56,063 nt of DNA from the NCBI GenBank assembly GCA_020352495.1, contig CP070677.1, positions 437,512 through 493,574 on the forward strand, given 5' to 3'. The stretch comes from Candidatus Latescibacterota bacterium (GTDB lineage Bacteria; Krumholzibacteriota; Krumholzibacteriia; WVZY01). The first letter of the stretch is position 1. Each line of letters starts with the position of its first letter. The notes under the pieces were generated by a model, which saw only the letters and a program-made list of their open reading frames with translations, did no database searches and had not been told where the DNA came from. Below, in pieces: positions 41,893 through 51,106 of this stretch. A program made the translations under genes and the position numbers.

Positions 41893-42390
41893 ATGACCGG
41901 AAGACTTTTGTGCTTCATCGTGTTGATCGGGTTATTCGTGTTTGTGGGGTGCGGCTCGAAGGAAGAGGCGGCGGAACAGCCGGCGGAGAAGGAGACGCAA
42001 GAGGTCGCCAGCGACGAGCGCGAGGAGCCGCAATATGTCAAGGTGCAACATATTCTGATCGGATTTGACGGATCTCTTCCGGGGAGGAAGATCACGCGGA
42101 CCCGGGAGCAGGCGGCCGAGCTTGCGGCGGAGCTTCTCGAGAAGGCAAAGGCCGGTGAGGATTTTGACGCGTTGGTCAAAGAGTACACCGATGACTCCCA
42201 CCCGGGGATTTACAAGATGGCTAACCATGGTCTCGCCGCAGATCGGGCCGGCGGGGTGTTTTCACGCGGGGGGATGGTCCGCGGTTTCGGAGATGTGGGA
42301 TTTTCGCTCGGTGTGGGCGAAATCGGTATGGCCAGCTACGATCCGACTACGAGCCCATATGGGTGGCATATCATCAAACGTTTGGAATAA
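41893..42390 (+). CDS. Parvulin-type peptidyl-prolyl isomerase lipoprotein
   Basis: 165 residues: signal sequence with lipobox (VFVGC, Cys20), a Glu-rich linker (~25 residues), then a single parvulin domain: VKVQHILIGFD, AKAGEDFDALVKEYTDDS, GGVFSRGGMVRGFGDVGFSLGVGEIG and SPYGWHIIKRLE. It should assist folding of secreted or outer-membrane proteins in the periplasm. It is shorter than PpiD/SurA/PrsA, having no chaperone domain. The ATG at 41893 has GGAG seven bases upstream; a TTG two codons earlier is rejected. Confidence 0.9.
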   Translation: MTGRLLCFIVLIGLFVFVGCGSKEEAAEQPAEKETQEVASDEREEPQYVKVQHILIGFDGSLPGRKITRTREQAAELAAELLEKAKAGEDFDALVKEYTDDSHPGIYKMANHGLAADRAGGVFSRGGMVRGFGDVGFSLGVGEIGMASYDPTTSPYGWHIIKRLE

Positions 42391-42726
42391 CCGTTATCGC
42401 CTGTGTTGGCGCGACGTCGTTGACTTTCGGTCGGTTGACTATTAGCTTAGAGGGACATTTGTCTATGAGGCCAATCGCGCGCGTATCCCGTCGCAGGTCT
42501 CCTCTGGGTGCGTGGCGATGCGGCTCGAGGGATTCACGCATGGACTGGCCTTGGGGCGACGGTGAGCTTCTCGAGGCCGATCCGGAGCGCGGGGGTTGAT
42601 TCAACGCGCGCGTGTGTGATAGGCTTCGCCCGCTCGCGCTGGTGCGAACTTTGATGAAATCTGAGCGGAGTTTGTTGGAACTGGAATCTCAATTTTGCCC
42701 GGTCTCGCGGGCAAGAGGGGGGCGAA
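42391..42726. other. Intergenic region upstream of dodecin
   Basis: About 336 bases. TTGACT (42420-42425) and TAGCTT (42443-42448), 17 apart, form a weak promoter. A TTGCCCG/CGGGCAA stem (42695-42714, loop 6) lies directly before the dodecin ribosome binding site. The ORFs crossing the region look spurious. Confidence 0.4.
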
Positions 42727-42936
42727 ATGGCAGAAAGCGTATACAAAATCATCGAGCTAGTCGGAACGAGCAGCGAGTCTTGGGAAAAGGCGGCTGCCGC
42801 CGCTGTCGCCAAGGCGTCAAAAACGATTCGCGATTTGCGAGTGGCCGAGATTACCGAGCTCGATATGCAGATGTCGGAGGGGAAGGTCGAAGCCTTTAGG
42901 GCGAAGGTGAGAGTGTCTTTCAAGTACGAAGATTAG
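42727..42936 (+). CDS. Dodecin-family protein lacking the flavin-stacking Trp
   Basis: 69 residues: VYKIIELVGTSSESWEKAAAAAV is the dodecin N-terminal strand and helix, and VEAFRAKVRVSFKYED the C-terminal strands. Dodecins form hollow dodecamers in the cytoplasm that store flavins between paired tryptophans. Here the segment equivalent to the Trp-containing strand reads DLRVAEITELD, with Val39 where Trp is usual, so flavin stacking of the known kind is unlikely. AGAGGGGGG precedes the ATG. Monocistronic, followed by a strong hairpin. Confidence 0.9.
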   Translation: MAESVYKIIELVGTSSESWEKAAAAAVAKASKTIRDLRVAEITELDMQMSEGKVEAFRAKVRVSFKYED

Positions 42937-42962
42937 ATTTGTTACGATCGCCGTCGATATAA

Positions 42963-42998
42963 CCGGCAGGTTGCCTCGGATAGGGGGCAACCTGCCGG
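42963..42998 (+). terminator. 13-bp hairpin after dodecin
   Basis: CCGGCAGGTTGCC (42963-42975) pairs perfectly with GGCAACCTGCCGG (42986-42998) around a 10-base loop, 27 bases after the dodecin stop. No T-run follows, so it may stop transcription with Rho or protect the mRNA 3' end. Confidence 0.55.
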
Positions 42999-43091
42999 AC
43001 GACCGTCAAACCCGCGCTCGAAAGGGCGTGTTCTCATTTAACGACGGCACTGACGGCAAATTGTCAATCTCGAGAGAGAAAGGAGCTGAAG

Positions 43092-43691
43092 GTGAGCGTT
43101 TTAGTTGCCAAGGAAGCGCCTGACTTCGTTGCGCCGGCGGTAATGCCAGACGGATCGATAAAGGACGACTTCAAACTGTCTGATTTGAGAGGAAAGCACG
43201 TGGTCCTGTTCTTCTGGCCGTTGGACTACACGTTTGTGTGCCCGACCGAGATCATTGCTCACGACCATCGGATGGAAGAGTTCAAGAGGCGGGGGGTCGA
43301 GGTGATCGGGGTGTCGATCGACTCTCAGTTCACACACTTCGCCTGGCGCAATACACCGGTGGACCAGGGTGGTATCGGACCGGTGAAGTTTCCCATGGTG
43401 GCCGATGTCAAACACGAGATCTCTCAGGCCTACGGGATAGAGCACCCAGGTGGTGTCGCCATGCGGGCGTCTTTCCTCATCGACAAGGACGGCATCGTCC
43501 AGCATCAGGTCGTCAACAACCTGCCGCTGGGCCGGAACGTCGACGAAATGGTTCGGATGATCGACGCCGTGCAGTTCAACGAGAAACACGGTGAGGTGTG
43601 TCCTGCCGGATGGCAACAGGGTGACGATGGTATGAAAGCGACGACTGACGGCGTCGCGGACTATCTCGCCACGCATTCGAAGAGGCTGTAG
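43092..43691 (+). CDS. Typical 2-Cys peroxiredoxin, second copy
   Basis: 199 residues, peroxidatic Cys50 (YTFVCPTE) and resolving Cys170 (EVCPAGWQQGDDGM), with the C-terminal helix YLATHSKRL. Same length and Cys spacing as the peroxiredoxin at 5.6-6.2 kb, but with WPLDYTF instead of YPLDFTF and a canonical VCPAGW resolving motif, so it is the more standard of the two. It starts with GTG preceded by AAGGAG. It is not next to a thioredoxin gene; monocistronic in appearance. Confidence 0.93.
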   Translation: MSVLVAKEAPDFVAPAVMPDGSIKDDFKLSDLRGKHVVLFFWPLDYTFVCPTEIIAHDHRMEEFKRRGVEVIGVSIDSQFTHFAWRNTPVDQGGIGPVKFPMVADVKHEISQAYGIEHPGGVAMRASFLIDKDGIVQHQVVNNLPLGRNVDEMVRMIDAVQFNEKHGEVCPAGWQQGDDGMKATTDGVADYLATHSKRL

Positions 43692-44133
43692 GCATCGTAT
43701 TGGATAAGGTGCCGTTCGCGGGGCGCCTCGCAGGCGAGAAGTTCGCGTGGGGCGTCTCTTCTTTTGGGGTCTGTGAGGTTGTGATGGGTACAGGGTTTAG
43801 GAACGCGTTTGGGGTGTCGGGGCCGCGGGGGTCGGAGGAGAGACCACATCGTCCACAGAGAGCGAGTGCGCACCATAATGTGGATTCTGAGGTTAATCCG
43901 TTAACCGATTAGTGTTAGGCAATATAGGCTCGATTTGCCGGCGTGCCGGAGGGTCCCGGCAAAGACAACGTTCCAGCTGGCGACACAGACTCCGTGGCCT
44001 CCCGTGCCCCACGAACCCATCAATCTATCGGGTGTACAAACATTTCGTCATTCGGTATACCATGTATCGCGGGTCTCGTGGTGTCGGACGAGGTCGGTTG
44101 ATAGGAAGATTTCTTGATCAAAGGAGCCCAAGA
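43692..44133. other. Intergenic region upstream of the M48 protease gene
   Basis: About 440 bases. Two inverted repeats: GGTTAA-TCCG-TTAACC (43891-43906), which could be an operator, and TTGCCGG/CCGGCAA (43935-43962, loop 14). The short ORFs in this stretch have no ribosome binding sites. No RNA gene recognised. Confidence 0.4.
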
Positions 44134-45585
44134 ATGAAAACGAAAAACGGGAGGATCGGCGGCCTTACACTGGTCGTGGCCTTGTTTCTCATGGCGCTTG
44201 GTTCGTGCACGACGGACTACGTGACGGGCAAACGAACGTTCTCGCTCGTCAGTGAATCGCAAGAAGTGGCCTTGGGGAAAGAGGCAGATCCCCAGATTGT
44301 CGCGGAATACGGTCTGTACGACGATCCGGAGCTCGGAGCATTTATCGATCAGCTGGGAAAACGTCTGGCGGCAAAATCGCAACGGCCGCAACTGGAATAC
44401 ACGTTTCGCGTGCTGGACAGCCCGATCGTAAACGCCTTCGCGCTTCCCGGTGGATACATCTACGTTACCCGTGGGATCCTCGCTCACTTCAACTCGGAAG
44501 ATGAGCTAGCCGGTGTCCTGGGTCACGAGATCGGACACGTTGTGGCCCGGCATAGCGCCGAGCAGATCTCGCGTCAACAGCTTGCCGGTCTGGGATTGGG
44601 CCTTGGTGTTGTACTGTGGGAGGATTTTCGACCGTATGCTGAATTGGCTGGTTTCGGAATGGGTCTGCTTCTTCTCAAGTACAGCCGTGGGCAGGAGTCC
44701 GAGTCGGATATGCTCGGCGTCGAGTATTCGACCAAGCTAGGCTACGATGCCCAAGAGATGGCGGGGTTTTTTGGGACGCTCAAGCGGATGAGGGGTGAGA
44801 GCGGACAAGGTCTCCCATCTTTCATGTCAACCCACCCGGATCCCGGGGATCGAGAAGTCCGTGTAGGCCAGCTTGCCAACGAGTGGCAACAGAAAGTCGC
44901 TTATCAACCGCTCAACAAGAATAGATACGATTACCTCAAACGGATCGACGGGATGGTCCACGGAGACGATCCCAGACAGGGGTACGTAGAGAAGAACGTG
45001 TTTTATCACCCAGCGCTGCGTTTCAAATTCCCTGTACACGCCGATTGGCAAGTGGTGAACTCACCGAGCACCGTTATGATGGTGAGCCCGGACGAAAAGG
45101 CGATCATCCAATTGAGGCTGGGGAAAACGGATTCGCCGGAACAGGAAGTCGCGGAATTTGTCGCGGGCGGCAAGATAACCGTTCGCCAGAAACGGAACGC
45201 AAAGGTCCATGCGTTTTCCGCCATAATCCTGGAAACGGTGGTTTCAGGTGATGACGGGAACCTCGGTGTCCTATCGTATTTCATAAAAAAGGATCAAAAA
45301 GTCTACGTGTTTCACGGGTACACTACTTCAGAACTCTACGGCAAGTATTCCGCCGGATTTGCCAGCGTTATGGAAGGGTTTGATGAGGTTCGGGATCGTG
45401 CCGTGTTGGACAAAAAACCGGAACGGCTCTACGTAAAGAAGGCGCCGGTGAACGGCAATCTCGGACAGGTACTCCGTAGGATGGGTATGAAGGAAGACAA
45501 GCTAAACGATCTGGCGGTTGTCAACGGTATGGAACTCAGGGATCCGGTACGGTCCGGCGATTGGATAAAAGTCGTTTCGGAGTAA
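44134..45585 (+). CDS. M48-family metalloprotease lipoprotein (BepA/LoiP-like)
   Basis: 483 residues. Lipobox LGSC (Cys25) places it in the envelope. The M48 domain runs from about 40 to 265: FALPGGYIYVTRG, HEIGH at 131-135 (Zn ligands His131, His135) and the third ligand Glu in QESESDMLG near 188. A second domain follows (YHPALRFKFPVHADW...) and the last ~45 residues (GQVLRRMGMKEDKLNDLAVVNGMELRDP) look LysM-like. Relatives degrade misfolded outer-membrane proteins. The ATG at 44134 has AAGGAG upstream; the 74-codon frame extension is rejected. Convergent with the helical-repeat gene. Confidence 0.9.
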   Translation: MKTKNGRIGGLTLVVALFLMALGSCTTDYVTGKRTFSLVSESQEVALGKEADPQIVAEYGLYDDPELGAFIDQLGKRLAAKSQRPQLEYTFRVLDSPIVNAFALPGGYIYVTRGILAHFNSEDELAGVLGHEIGHVVARHSAEQISRQQLAGLGLGLGVVLWEDFRPYAELAGFGMGLLLLKYSRGQESESDMLGVEYSTKLGYDAQEMAGFFGTLKRMRGESGQGLPSFMSTHPDPGDREVRVGQLANEWQQKVAYQPLNKNRYDYLKRIDGMVHGDDPRQGYVEKNVFYHPALRFKFPVHADWQVVNSPSTVMMVSPDEKAIIQLRLGKTDSPEQEVAEFVAGGKITVRQKRNAKVHAFSAIILETVVSGDDGNLGVLSYFIKKDQKVYVFHGYTTSELYGKYSAGFASVMEGFDEVRDRAVLDKKPERLYVKKAPVNGNLGQVLRRMGMKEDKLNDLAVVNGMELRDPVRSGDWIKVVSE

Positions 45586-45609
45586 CCGGCGGGACGGGAG
45601 AACCGCCGG
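45586..45609. terminator. Hairpin between convergent genes
   Basis: CCGGCGG (45586-45592) pairs with CCGCCGG (45603-45609) around a 10-base loop, directly after the M48 stop and 22 bases from the convergent gene's stop. No T-tract on either side. Confidence 0.4.
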
Positions 45610-45630
45610 GCGGCTGCGCAGACCACCATC

Positions 45631-47319
45631 TCAACGTTCACGGACACCGAGACTGCTCGAGAGCAAGGTCGGTGGAACCGGTTCTTTGCCTTCGGCCAGT
45701 CTTTCGAAATAACGTTTTCGCCCTTCGAGCACCCAGTCGATTAGATACTCTCGATGGTAAAAGTTCATCGCGTAGCCTTGATACTTCGCTGCGCTCTTGT
45801 AGTATCCCCGTGCGGCGTAAATCTCGGCGATCCGCGTGCTGGCGATCAGCTGGTAGGTATGATCCCATGCGGGGGCATCCGCCTCTATGATGTCGAGATA
45901 GATTTCGAACGCCCGCTCCAAGTGTCCCGAGAGCAGGTGACACTCCGCGAGATAGAATTTCGCAATCAGCGATTTCGTGGCTATGGCCTCGAAACGTTCT
46001 TGGAGCGCACGCAGTGAGTCGGGATTCGATTGGTAGAGGGTGGTAATCCACCTATCGATTTCCCTCTTGGCGGGTCTGTCGAAATAGTCATCATACGCGT
46101 CCACGTCCTTGAGAAGAATCTTCGCCTCGTTGCGGAGATAGTCAAACGTTTTACTCTTCGCCACAGATTCGAAGAGTCCGACGGCTCTGTCACGTTCACC
46201 CAACGAGGCGTGCAACCGTCCCAGCTCCAGCCGCGCGAATGATTCAACCCAATCCGGGTGGCGGGGCGATTCATGGATGATGCTTCTCAACCTGGCGCTG
46301 GTCGCGCTCGAGTGGTTGCAGTAACGGTCGCCGTACGCGCGAAACACTTGCACGAGGTAGAGCCCATTCCAGTCGACTTCGTTATGGGGAGCGCCGTACA
46401 AACGGCCGATCGTTTTGGTCACGAGCATGTCGTTCTTGACGGCAAGCCGCGGAGCGTATGGTCTAGATACGGCGAGGGGTACGGCTGTGCGAGCGTATCC
46501 AGGATACAGCTCACTCATTTCCTGGAGACCGGTGAGACCCTCCTCGTACCGCCCTTCGAAATAGAAGTACACGTTGTATAAAATGAGCCTCCAATCCGTT
46601 TCCAACAGACCGCCGCCACGCACTGCGATTTCCAACAACTCGAGTCCACGTTCGCGATCACCGGTCGGTAGACGCAGAATTTTGGAAAGGAACTTGAATG
46701 CTTTGGGAATCATGTCGGCGAAATAGAGAAAGGAACCCATGATGCCATTCGCCGTCGGATCATCCGGGTGCAGCGACAGAAATCGCTCGAGATCCTTTTT
46801 CCCCCTCCCTGCATCTCGCCCCGCAGCCCACAGACTTCGGGTCATGGACCGAACATACGCTTTGGCCATCCAAGCCCAACCGCGGTGGAAGTAATCTTGC
46901 GGGCCGGGGTCGTTGTCGATCCGGTCCGTGCAGATCTTTATACAACGATCCAGTTCGTCGAGCGACGGTCTGGAAATTTCCTTTCCGAGATCCGTATCCG
47001 TGTCATCCATTGGAATGAGTTCCTGAAAACACCGCGCTCGCATGATGTGATAGAGCGGGCCATCGCTGCAAAGTCCCTCAAGGGAGTCCAGGTAGGCGAG
47101 GGCGGTGCGGGGGCGGCCGTGAAAAACGTGATCGAGAACCGCCGAGGCCTCTTCTTGTGTCAGATCGCGTGGATGGGCCCGAGCGGACTCCGGCTGGCCC
47201 GCCTGGGTCGGGGTACCCCCGAGGTGTATCGGTGGGGACGGCCGGTCGGCGGAGACGATCAAAAGGACGACCGCACATACCGATGTCGCTCTAAGTAGTT
47301 TAAAGACTATAGGTTGCAT
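45631..47319 (-). CDS. Secreted TPR-like helical-repeat protein
   Basis: 562 residues with an N-terminal hydrophobic signal (FKLLRATSVCAVVLLIVSA) and repeated amphipathic helices with TPR-like spacing, for example ARLELGRLHASLGERDRAVGLFES, KFYLAECHLLSGHLERAFEIYLDI and RIAEIYAARGYYKSAAKYQGYA. No enzyme motif. TPR proteins scaffold protein complexes; periplasmic location is inferred. I chose the ATG at 47319 (residue 16 of the frame) because it directly precedes the signal sequence, though neither start has a clear ribosome binding site. It is downstream of, and 250 bases from, the ABC exporter genes on the same strand. Confidence 0.78.
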   Translation of the reverse strand: MQPIVFKLLRATSVCAVVLLIVSADRPSPPIHLGGTPTQAGQPESARAHPRDLTQEEASAVLDHVFHGRPRTALAYLDSLEGLCSDGPLYHIMRARCFQELIPMDDTDTDLGKEISRPSLDELDRCIKICTDRIDNDPGPQDYFHRGWAWMAKAYVRSMTRSLWAAGRDAGRGKKDLERFLSLHPDDPTANGIMGSFLYFADMIPKAFKFLSKILRLPTGDRERGLELLEIAVRGGGLLETDWRLILYNVYFYFEGRYEEGLTGLQEMSELYPGYARTAVPLAVSRPYAPRLAVKNDMLVTKTIGRLYGAPHNEVDWNGLYLVQVFRAYGDRYCNHSSATSARLRSIIHESPRHPDWVESFARLELGRLHASLGERDRAVGLFESVAKSKTFDYLRNEAKILLKDVDAYDDYFDRPAKREIDRWITTLYQSNPDSLRALQERFEAIATKSLIAKFYLAECHLLSGHLERAFEIYLDIIEADAPAWDHTYQLIASTRIAEIYAARGYYKSAAKYQGYAMNFYHREYLIDWVLEGRKRYFERLAEGKEPVPPTLLSSSLGVRER

Positions 47320-47575
47320 GCGCCACTTCAAGCATCGGTTGCGTTTATTGATCCTGGGTCGCAAGTATCAGGCCCTACACGGGTGCCCGCGGCGAACGTT
47401 ATGCGTGCCGTCCGAGCATAAACAGTTCCACCTTTGATGGTCTTGATTACCACAAGGCGGCCGACGTGTCTAACGGAAAATACGCCGTGGGAAAGGTGCG
47501 GGTCCCGCGGGTGCCTACATACGCACGCAAGACGGCGGCGGTGACTCGGCACGTGGATTGGCCACGGACAATCGG

Positions 47576-48715
47576 TTATTCGAAGCGGAACACGCGGGCG
47601 GATACGATCAGGAGGATACAGCCCACGACGAACATGACGATCAAGTGGGGGATAACAGACGTCGGTGCGGCGGCAAAGCTGACGAGCTTATGAAGCGCGT
47701 CCATCGCCCAACCGGTAGGAAGAAACAATTGGAGCTTTTGCATCCAGGCGGGTGTTACCTCGATCGGCCACCAGCAGCCTCCCAGTGCCGCCAACACGTT
47801 GGCTGATACCACCCCAATCCCCGCGGCTTGTCCTTCGGTCCGAGCGAGGCTTCCGAGAACCATACCGGTGGATGCCATAAGCCCGCCGTATGTGAACATG
47901 ACCACAATGACCATTGCGAGGTTCGCTCCCCAATCCATTTTGAAAAAAATCGTCCCCGCGATCATAGCAAATGCGATCTGGACCATCCCCAGAACGAGCT
48001 TGCCTCCCCACTTGCCGAGCACCACACCAAGACGACTGATCGGTGTGTACGCGAGACGCCGGAGCAGCCCCTGTCTGCGTTCGATCACGAGCAGGATGGC
48101 ACCGCTCGTGGTCATGATGAGCAGCGTAAACATGACCATTATCCCGGGGATCGCCTGTTCGAAGCCGCTGGGGACGATCTTGCGTTGTCCAGCGGGTCTT
48201 ACCTCGACACTCAATGCGCGGGGCATCGAGTTCAAATTCGCAAAGCTCTCCGGCGTTGGTGTTTGATTCAATTCACTCGTGACGATGACATCAGCAAGGA
48301 CGGTGAAGATCGCGCGGTTGATCCGTAAGGCGTCGTAATCGAATCCGAGACCGCTCTCGCTACGCTCGAACTTGAGTGCTACCGGGATTCCCGCAAGCAC
48401 CGAATCCGAAAATCCGGTAGGAATCGTCAGCCTCCGGGCGTATCGTACAAACAACGAGTCGCTCTCCGGCTCGATTACATCATAACCGCGTTCCTCGAGA
48501 CGGTGAACGAGCTGGTCAACCAGGAAACCGGTCTGTTCACCCCTTTTGACCGCCAGCTTTTCCGCCCTCGTGCCTCCTCCGGCAAACCCGCCCGTGATCG
48601 TCCCAATAAAGTAGAAGAAGACGATCGGCATTACGAACACCCAAATGATCGTCTCTTTTGCGCGGAACATGTACTTGACGTCTTTGCCGGCAATGAAAAG
48701 TGAATCTCTCAGCAT
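47576..48715 (-). CDS. ABC-2 type exporter permease, second subunit
   Basis: 379 residues in the YhhJ/DrrB-like layout: one N-terminal helix (ETIIWVFVMPIVFFYFIGTI), a large ~150-residue extracytoplasmic domain, and five C-terminal helices with the ABC-2 signature (GILLVIERRQGLLRRLAYTP-like region and MASTGMVLGSLARTEGQA). The start ATG at 48715 lies five bases after the upstream permease stop with AGGGGT in front. Works with the ATPase and the other permease encoded just upstream. Confidence 0.9.
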   Translation of the reverse strand: MLRDSLFIAGKDVKYMFRAKETIIWVFVMPIVFFYFIGTITGGFAGGGTRAEKLAVKRGEQTGFLVDQLVHRLEERGYDVIEPESDSLFVRYARRLTIPTGFSDSVLAGIPVALKFERSESGLGFDYDALRINRAIFTVLADVIVTSELNQTPTPESFANLNSMPRALSVEVRPAGQRKIVPSGFEQAIPGIMVMFTLLIMTTSGAILLVIERRQGLLRRLAYTPISRLGVVLGKWGGKLVLGMVQIAFAMIAGTIFFKMDWGANLAMVIVVMFTYGGLMASTGMVLGSLARTEGQAAGIGVVSANVLAALGGCWWPIEVTPAWMQKLQLFLPTGWAMDALHKLVSFAAAPTSVIPHLIVMFVVGCILLIVSARVFRFE

Positions 48716-48719
48716 CGGA

Positions 48720-49964
48720 CTACCCCTGTGCAAATCCACGCCGCAACCGCCAAGCGCATACGAGAAAAAGTACAGTGCTCACACCCAAGAGACCCAAAAA
48801 GGCCAGTCCCAATGATCCGGGGTCGGTTTGTTGGAGGACGATGCCCTTGAAATGTTGGAGCGCCCATCCGTTGGGGGTCTTGGTGCCTATCGCGGCCATC
48901 CACTTTGGCATCGCCTCGAACGGGAAGAAACTTCCTCCGACCATCATTAGCGGAAACATGATTGCCATCGTAAGAATGTTGCCCGCACGTTGGCTCGTCG
49001 CGAAGAGCTGAATCGTCAACATCCCCGTCATGAGCATTGCGCCCGACAACGTCGCCCACACGAGCGCAAGAGGCAAAGTTGTCACGCTCAGCGACAAATA
49101 CGCATACCCCACGCAAAGAGCAACAAGACAAACAGCAAAAACAATCCCGGCGCCCGACATAATCTTTCCGACGAGAAACGCCAGAATGTGTTGCGGCGAG
49201 ACGACCACACGTCGGAGAGTCTTTCGAGTCCGTTCCTGCCAAATATCTTCGCTCAGACCTTGCGCGATAAAGAGCAGGGCCATAAACAAAATCGTGGGAA
49301 GCAACAGGAAGCCAAATGTGATCTCGTCGTCTTCTTCCTGGTCTTCGTCAATGGATGTTTCGAGCTGTATGAGAGGAGGGGAGAGATACTCGCCGAGCCG
49401 TTGGGTCAGTTGATTGACCCTGACGCTGAGCGCGGCGACCGCCGCGTCGCCAAACACAGTGGCGCCCGGCGGCGGGCCCTGTGCGATTGTTCTCAGATCT
49501 TCTCCCATCAGCCGGTGTAGATAAAAGGTTCCATCGGCGAGGATGCTCAGAGACTCCTCCACCATCCCCGGCAGAATCCTCTGGGACGGGTTCGTAAGGA
49601 GTTGAAGGGCGACCGGTTCTTCGAGTAACACGGCCTGGGAAAAGCCCTCGGGAATGACAAGCATGGCTGTGGCATCTCCTTTGTCCATGCGCAGGCGACC
49701 CACATCCTGTTCGACCTCTTCCGCGCGGATGAATCCCCCGGCGGCCTCCTGGCTCAACGCCCCAACGAGAAGTTGACTGAGAAAACTATTGTCTTCGTCG
49801 GCAACGAGCACGTGGGCCTGGGGGGTGTGTCCACCCTGACCGCCAAAGGCCAACGCGATGAGAAAACCAACAAGCAGCGGAATTCCAATCCAGATAGCTG
49901 CCTCAATTGGATTTCGGCGGTGACGGCGCCAGTCCTTGAGGGCGGTGGTCCAGACAAAACGCAT
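48720..49964 (-). CDS. ABC-2 type exporter permease, first subunit
   Basis: 414 residues: N-terminal helix (AAIWIGIPLLVGFLIALAFGG), a ~200-residue extracytoplasmic domain with an acidic loop (DEDQEEDDE), and C-terminal helices with the ABC-2 pattern (ERTRKTLRRVVVSP, MLTIQLFATSQRAGNILTMAI). It is a paralog of the downstream permease, so the transporter is probably a heterodimer. Two bases separate it from the ATPase gene. The cargo (drug, lipid or polysaccharide) is unknown. Confidence 0.9.
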   Translation of the reverse strand: MRFVWTTALKDWRRHRRNPIEAAIWIGIPLLVGFLIALAFGGQGGHTPQAHVLVADEDNSFLSQLLVGALSQEAAGGFIRAEEVEQDVGRLRMDKGDATAMLVIPEGFSQAVLLEEPVALQLLTNPSQRILPGMVEESLSILADGTFYLHRLMGEDLRTIAQGPPPGATVFGDAAVAALSVRVNQLTQRLGEYLSPPLIQLETSIDEDQEEDDEITFGFLLLPTILFMALLFIAQGLSEDIWQERTRKTLRRVVVSPQHILAFLVGKIMSGAGIVFAVCLVALCVGYAYLSLSVTTLPLALVWATLSGAMLMTGMLTIQLFATSQRAGNILTMAIMFPLMMVGGSFFPFEAMPKWMAAIGTKTPNGWALQHFKGIVLQQTDPGSLGLAFLGLLGVSTVLFLVCAWRLRRGFAQG

Positions 49965-49966
49965 CG

Positions 49967-50896
49967 TTACTCTCTGAGTTCCTTTCCCGTCAGCTTGATA
50001 AACAGACTCTCGAGACTCGGCTGAGTTAGTGTCGTCTCGCGGACTTCGAACCCTTCCTCCGAAATTTCCATCAAGATGTCCGAGAGCCTTGTCGATGCCT
50101 GAGGTGTGGCGAGGGTGATTGTTTCTTCATCGGCTTGGACGATCTCGATATCTTCGAGTTGACTGAGTGTTTCGAAAACGATGTTTGGATCGAACTTTCC
50201 CATGATGCGCAAAATGTCCCGCTCTCCAAGCATGGCGCGAAGTTCAGGGAGCGTGCCCTCGGCGATGATCTTGCCGTGATCTATGATCGCAAGACGATCA
50301 CACAGGTGCTCAGCTTCTTCCATGTAGTGGGTTGTGTAGAGGACGGTCGCGCCGTTTTTCGATTGCTCGCGGACAAGATCGAGCAGACGCACTCGGCTCT
50401 GCGGGTCGACGCCGACGGTGGGCTCGTCGAGGAGCAACGCTTCCGGCTCGTGGACGATTCCACACGCAAAATTCAGCCGTCGTTTCATCCCACCGCTGTA
50501 CTTCTTGACGGGCTCTTTGGCGCGGTCGATCAGACCGGAGAGTTCGAGCACCGAATTGACACGTTTTTTGAGATGGGAACCGCGGAGACCGTAGGCGGAA
50601 CCCCAGTAAGCGAGGTTTTCGCGTGCGGAGAGATCTTCATACAGCGCGAGTTCCTGGGGAACCACACCAAGCTTTCTCCGAGAGAGCGGTCCTTCCGTCA
50701 TGACGTCGTGACCCAACACCCGCACGCGACCGGCGCCCGGTTTGAGAAGTCCCGATATACAGCCTATAGTGGTGGATTTTCCGGCTCCGTTGGGGCCGAG
50801 CAGCCCAAATATTGCTCCCGGCTCGGCGGTGAAGCTAACATCGTCAACTGCGACGAGATCACCGTACTGCTTTCGCAATCCTTCGACTTCGATCAC
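49967..50896 (-). CDS. ABC transporter ATPase (CcmA/DrrA-like)
   Basis: 309-residue nucleotide-binding subunit. Walker A is GPNGAGKST, the signature loop KYSGGMKRRLNFA, Walker B EALLLDEPTVGVD and the switch His in YTTHYMEEAEHL. The ~80-residue C-terminal tail after the core is the DrrA-type extension. First gene of a three-gene operon with two ABC-2 permeases, together a complete exporter in the inner membrane. Confidence 0.93.
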   Translation of the reverse strand: MIEVEGLRKQYGDLVAVDDVSFTAEPGAIFGLLGPNGAGKSTTIGCISGLLKPGAGRVRVLGHDVMTEGPLSRRKLGVVPQELALYEDLSARENLAYWGSAYGLRGSHLKKRVNSVLELSGLIDRAKEPVKKYSGGMKRRLNFACGIVHEPEALLLDEPTVGVDPQSRVRLLDLVREQSKNGATVLYTTHYMEEAEHLCDRLAIIDHGKIIAEGTLPELRAMLGERDILRIMGKFDPNIVFETLSQLEDIEIVQADEETITLATPQASTRLSDILMEISEEGFEVRETTLTQPSLESLFIKLTGKELRE

Positions 50897-50991
50897 GAGT
50901 ATCCTCCGTGAAGGGAGTGTTCCTGTACAACGGGCTCATCCTGTTTATGGGACAAGCTAACATGACGGACGAGTGGACTCAACGATTTCGT

Positions 50992-51020
50992 TTCGGAACT
51001 CGGCTGTGGACGGCTATAAT
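50992..51020 (+). promoter_or_regulatory. Candidate promoter for the Mth938-like gene
   Basis: A perfect TATAAT (51015-51020) with only a weak -35 (TTCGGA, 50992-50997) at 17 bases. The start codon is about 80 bases downstream of the predicted start. Confidence 0.4.
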
Positions 51021-51106
51021 ATCCCAGATGTGGCGCTCCAGAGGGCGCGCAAGCACGAAGCCGTCACGGGAGAGGTAGCTCATGAGAATAATGTGGAGGG
51101 GATGAC

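Noticed and set aside
43700..43912. 70-codon ORF between the peroxiredoxin and the M48 gene
   Set aside because: No ribosome binding site, low-complexity composition, and a TTG start.
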